A DNA stretch of 5,001 nt from Pseudomonas sp. Its GTDB lineage: Bacteria; Pseudomonadota; Gammaproteobacteria; Pseudomonadales; Pseudomonadaceae. This document shows positions 1 to 5,001 of the stretch, piece after piece. Below the pieces are notes generated by a model. That model was not told the origin of the DNA. It made no database searches and saw only the letters and a list, made by a program, of their open reading frames with translations. Both the position numbers and the translations under genes were made by a program. How positions within the stretch are numbered: the first letter of the stretch is position 1; each line of letters starts with the position of its first letter. The stretch is from positions 1 to 5,001 of the forward strand of contig JAPLSD010000543.1 of assembly GCA_026398835.1 (NCBI GenBank). The letters are read 5' to 3'.

Positions 1-871
1 GCCCAGCCAGTCAGCTCGGACAGAGCCTTGCCGATGTCTGCCAGCGAACGCACGGTTTTAACGCCTGCGTCTTCCAGGGCAGCGAACTTCTCGTCCGCAG
101 TGCCTTTGCCGCCAGAGATGATTGCGCCAGCATGGCCCATGCGCTTGCCCGCAGGAGCAGTCACACCAGCGATGTAGGAAACAACCGGCTTGGTCACGTG
201 TGCCTTGATGTAGGCAGCCGCTTCTTCTTCAGCCGAACCGCCGATCTCACCGATCATCACGATCGCTTCGGTCTTCGGGTCTTCCTGGAACAGCTTCAGG
301 ATGTCGATGAAGTTGGAACCCGGGATCGGGTCACCACCGATGCCGACGCAAGTCGACTGACCGAAACCGGCGTCAGTAGTCTGCTTCACAGCTTCGTAAG
401 TCAGGGTGCCGGAACGGGAAACGATACCGACTTTGCCTGGCAAGTGAATGTGACCTGGCATGATGCCGATCTTGCATTCGCCTGGGGTGATAACGCCTGG
501 GCAGTTAGGACCGATCAGGACTACACCCAGCTCGTCGCACTTTACCTTGGCATCAAGCATGTCAAGGGTAGGAATGCCTTCGGTGATGCAAACGATCAGC
601 TTGATGCCGCCGAACGCTGCTTCAAGGATGGAATCCTTGCAGAAAGGAGCTGGAACGTAGATCACGCTGGCGGTGGCGCCAGTGGCTGCTACGGCTTCTT
701 TCACAGTGTTGAAAACAGGCAGGTCCAGGTGAGTGGTGCCGCCTTTGCCTGGAGTTACGCCGCCAACCATCTTGGTGCCGTATTCGAGGGCTTGCTGGGT
801 GTGGAAACTACCTTGCGAACCGGTAATACCCTGGCAGATAACTTTGGTGTCTTTATTGATCAGGACGCTCA

Positions 872-872
<1 letters not shown>
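1..872 (-). CDS. sucD: Succinyl-CoA synthetase (ADP-forming) alpha subunit, 3' end cut by window edge
   Basis: The alpha subunit of succinyl-CoA ligase works with SucC in the cytoplasm to convert succinyl-CoA, phosphate and NDP into succinate, CoA and NTP. It binds CoA and carries the phosphohistidine intermediate. The frame translates from ATG at 872 ([20 protein letters not shown]) for 290 complete codons and runs off the left edge. E. coli SucD has 289 residues and Pseudomonas forms, from memory, are a few residues longer, so only about three residues and the stop are missing. Visible motifs are the Rossmann CoA-binding loop GITGSQG (15-21), the GPNCPG motif (121-126), SRSGTLTYE (152-160), Glu209 in GEIGG and the active-site His247 in GHAGAI (246-251); with Met counted these match His246 and Glu208 of E. 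coli. The start is fixed by a GGAGG site 7 bases upstream and by the TAATG junction with sucC, which suggests translational coupling and balanced alpha/beta production. Nothing in the visible part looks damaged. Confidence 0.97.
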
Positions 873-3512
<2,640 letters not shown>

Positions 3513-3516
3513 TCAT

Positions 3517-3522
3517 TCCTTC
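3517..3522 (-). promoter_or_regulatory. Ribosome binding site of lpd
   Basis: The minus strand carries GAAGGA 7 bases before the lpd ATG. This good match supports the start at 3509 over the nearby out-of-frame ATG at 3516, which lies only one base after the AGGA and is too close to be used. Confidence 0.75.
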
Positions 3523-3535
3523 TCGAATCAAACCG

Positions 3536-3558
3536 GACGGTCCCTTTGGGGGACCGTC
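3536..3558 (-). other. Perfect 9-bp hairpin in the lpd leader
   Basis: The arms gacggtccc (3536-3544) and gggaccgtc (3550-3558) are perfectly complementary around a 5-base loop. In the transcript the stem would end 26 bases before the lpd start and 13 bases before its ribosome binding site. On the minus strand it is followed by CCGGTTTGATT, which is not a proper U-tract, so a full terminator is unlikely. Plausible roles are partial attenuation, an mRNA processing site, or protection of the lpd-sucCD 5' end, which would let lpd be set at a level different from sucAB. These roles are inferred. Confidence 0.6.
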
Positions 3559-3584
3559 GTGGGACGAAGCTAGTCATTACAGAA

Positions 3585-3608
3585 GGGCCGATCATCACTG
3601 AACGGCCC
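3585..3608 (-). other. Short GC hairpin just after the sucB stop
   Basis: The arms gggccg (3585-3590) and cggccc (3603-3608) are complementary with a 12-base loop. On the minus strand the stem begins 11 bases after the sucB stop codon and is followed by TTCTGTAATG. This placement fits a 3'-end stabilising or weakly terminating structure for a sucAB message, but the long loop and lack of a U-tract make it a poor intrinsic terminator. Together with the hairpin at 3536-3558 it fills most of the 110-base sucB-lpd gap. No convincing -10/-35 promoter pair was seen in this gap. Confidence 0.4.
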
Positions 3609-3619
3609 GTGCAACGAAA

Positions 3620-4834
3620 TCAGATATCCAGCAGCAGACGAGCCGGGTCTTCCAGCAGGTTTTTGATGGTAACCAGGAACGTCACAGCTTCTTTGCCATC
3701 GATCAAACGGTGATCGTAGGACAGTGCCAGGTACATCATCGGACGGATGACGACCTGACCGTTGATCGCCATCGGGCGTTGCAGGATGTTGTGCATGCCC
3801 AAGATAGCCGCTTGCGGCGGGTTGACGATCGGGGTCGACATCATGGAGCCGAAAGTACCACCGTTGGTGATAGTGAACGTACCACCAGTCATTTCGTCCA
3901 TGGACAGCTTGCCGTCACGGGCTTTCTTGCCGAAGGTGGCGATGCCGCCTTCGATTTCAGCCAGGCTCATCAGTTCGGCGTTACGCAGAACCGGTACAAC
4001 CAGACCACGATCGCTGGACACAGCAACACCGACGTCGGCGTAGCCGTGGTAAACGATATCGGCACCGTCGATCGAGGCGTTGACAGCCGGGAAGCGTTTC
4101 AGCGCTTCGGTGGCCGCTTTCACGAAGAACGACATGAAGCCCAGGCGTACGCCGTTGTGGGACTTCTCGAACAGGTCCTTGTACTTCGAACGCAGAGCCA
4201 TGACTTCGGTCATGTCGACTTCGTTGAAGGTGGTCAGCATTGCCATGTTCGACTGGGCTTCAACCAGACGCTCGGCAACCTTGGCACGCAGACGGGTCAT
4301 CGGAACGCGTTTTTCAACACGGTCACCGGCAGCGAACACAGGTGCAGCAGCGGCAGGAGCAGCAGCCTTGGCAGGCGCGGCAGCTGGAGCGGCCTTCTTG
4401 GCAGCTACGGCTGCGACTACGTCTTCCTTGGTCACACGACCGCCTTTACCGGTACCGGCAACGCTGGCGATATTGATGCCGTTTTCTTCTGCCAGCTTGC
4501 GAGCAGCCGGAGCAGCAACAGGATCATCTTCGCCGGCAGCGACCGGAGCAGCAGCTTGAGCAGCGGCAGGAGCAGCAGCCGAAGCGACAGCAGCGCCGCC
4601 TTCAACGATGGAGCCCAGAACCTCGTCGGACAGAACGGTGTCGCCTTCGTTCTTGACGATAGCGCCCAGCACGCCGTCAGCAGTGGCCAGAACTTCCAGT
4701 ACGACTTTGTCGGTTTCAATGTCGACGATCAGTTCGTCACGTTTGACGGCGTCGCCCGGTTTTTTGTGCCAGGTGGCAACGGTGCCATCGGCAACCGATT
4801 CCGGGAAAGTGGGGGCTTTGATCTCGATAGCCAT
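3620..4834 (-). CDS. sucB: Dihydrolipoyl succinyltransferase, E2 of 2-oxoglutarate dehydrogenase
   Basis: SucB forms the core of the 2-oxoglutarate dehydrogenase complex and transfers the succinyl group from lipoate to CoA. The 404-residue protein is close to the E. coli (405) and, from memory, P. putida (407) enzymes and ends normally in LLLDI. Domains in order are: lipoyl domain (about 1-78) with the lipoylated Lys43 in [10 protein letters not shown]; an Ala/Pro-rich flexible linker (about 80-101); the peripheral subunit-binding domain that docks E1/E3 (about 106-144, including [10 protein letters not shown] and [13 protein letters not shown]); a second Ala-rich linker (about 145-168); and the catalytic domain (about 172-404), with His375 and Asp379 in DHRLIDG. 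The catalytic-domain sequence, including [12 protein letters not shown] and [15 protein letters not shown], is the succinyltransferase rather than the acetyltransferase type. The start at 4834 has a strong AAGGA 10 bases upstream. The ATG shares one base with the TAA of the abnormal sucA end. The gene looks intact. Confidence 0.98.
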   Translation of the reverse strand: MAIEIKAPTFPESVADGTVATWHKKPGDAVKRDELIVDIETDKVVLEVLATADGVLGAIVKNEGDTVLSDEVLGSIVEGGAAVASAAAPAAAQAAAPVAAGEDDPVAAPAARKLAEENGINIASVAGTGKGGRVTKEDVVAAVAAKKAAPAAAPAKAAAPAAAAPVFAAGDRVEKRVPMTRLRAKVAERLVEAQSNMAMLTTFNEVDMTEVMALRSKYKDLFEKSHNGVRLGFMSFFVKAATEALKRFPAVNASIDGADIVYHGYADVGVAVSSDRGLVVPVLRNAELMSLAEIEGGIATFGKKARDGKLSMDEMTGGTFTITNGGTFGSMMSTPIVNPPQAAILGMHNILQRPMAINGQVVIRPMMYLALSYDHRLIDGKEAVTFLVTIKNLLEDPARLLLDI

Positions 4835-5001
4835 TATCTGTGGTTCCTTAAATTCGGTTTCAGGTGCGCGAAGGCAGAAGCATCACGGCCCGCGTACTCG
4901 AGTACGAGAGACTTGTTGTGATTGCCAACGATGCGGCGCATGTGGTGTTGGCTGCAGTACCAGGCACCCTGGTTCATCGGCTCTTCCTGACACCAAACGA
5001 T
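4834..5001 (-). CDS. sucA: 2-oxoglutarate dehydrogenase E1, C-terminal 55 codons with abnormal end
   Basis: SucA is the thiamine diphosphate-dependent E1 that decarboxylates 2-oxoglutarate and succinylates the lipoyl group of SucB. Only the last 55 codons are in the window; the full protein is usually about 930-945 residues. The visible part starts [20 protein letters not shown], matching the conserved WCQEEPxNQGAWYxSQHH motif near the C-terminus of E1 enzymes, and continues to [12 protein letters not shown]. In E. coli the equivalent GRPASA is followed by 25 residues beginning SPAVGY and containing a His/Gln-rich helix; Pseudomonas proteins have a similar tail. Here GRDASA is followed instead by [12 protein letters not shown] and a TAA that overlaps the sucB ATG. 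The replacement uses TTA, AGG and AGA, codons rare in Pseudomonas, and passes over the sucB ribosome binding site. No frame downstream encodes the missing tail, so this is a loss of sequence and not a simple frameshift. Identity as sucA is firm; the nature of the end is uncertain. Confidence 0.95.
   Translation of the reverse strand: MVWCQEEPMNQGAWYCSQHHMRRIVGNHNKSLVLEYAGRDASAFAHLKPNLRNHR
4845..4849 (-). promoter_or_regulatory. Ribosome binding site of sucB
   Basis: The minus strand reads TTTAAGGAACC with AAGGA 10 bases before the sucB ATG. In this sequence the site lies inside the last codons of the sucA frame (TTA AGG AAC), which is one sign that the sucA tail is reading through what was originally untranslated leader. 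Confidence 0.75.

Noticed and set aside
3560..3619. Possible internal promoter for lpd (TTGCAC-like and TAATGA-like boxes on the minus strand).
   Set aside because: The boxes do not occur at proper spacing and neither is a good match; no reliable promoter can be claimed.
4310..4600. Repetitive GCAGC-rich stretch that looks like a low-complexity DNA repeat.
   Set aside because: It encodes the Ala/Pro-rich flexible linkers of SucB on the minus strand, a normal feature of E2 proteins.

Overview
The window is ordinary TCA-cycle core DNA from a Pseudomonas, most likely of the fluorescens/putida group. All genes lie on the minus strand, so transcription runs from right to left: sucA (3' end only) - sucB - lpd (lpdG) - sucC - sucD (nearly complete). 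The genus is suggested by the gene order with lpd between sucB and sucC, the near-identity of the recalled protein sequences to Pseudomonas SucB, LpdG and SucCD, and codon use that almost entirely avoids TTA, CTA and TCA.

Layout by position: 1-872 sucD, cut by the window edge just short of its stop; 872-2038 sucC, sharing one base with sucD (TAATG); 2025-3509 lpd, whose reading frame overlaps sucC by 14 bases; 3510-3619 the only real intergenic gap, 110 bases holding two hairpins; 3620-4834 sucB; 4834-5001 the last 55 codons of sucA, sharing one base with sucB (TAATG). No RNA genes, mobile elements, CRISPR arrays or convincing promoters were seen. Expression presumably comes from a promoter upstream of the window.

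SucA (E1), SucB (E2) and Lpd (E3) form the 2-oxoglutarate dehydrogenase complex, which makes succinyl-CoA. SucCD then converts succinyl-CoA to succinate with formation of a nucleoside triphosphate. The window thus encodes two consecutive TCA-cycle steps as one co-transcribed unit.

No new system is apparent. The one real oddity is that two genes end abnormally. Lpd matches its family to residue 463, then carries 31 unrelated residues instead of the usual short tail. SucA matches its family to the GRDASA motif, then ends in 12 unrelated residues instead of the conserved tail of about 25. Both aberrant tails read through what looks like former intergenic DNA, including the ribosome binding site of the next gene, and both contain codons rare in this genome. 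They may be real 3'-end deletions or sequence errors. sucB and sucC have normal ends.
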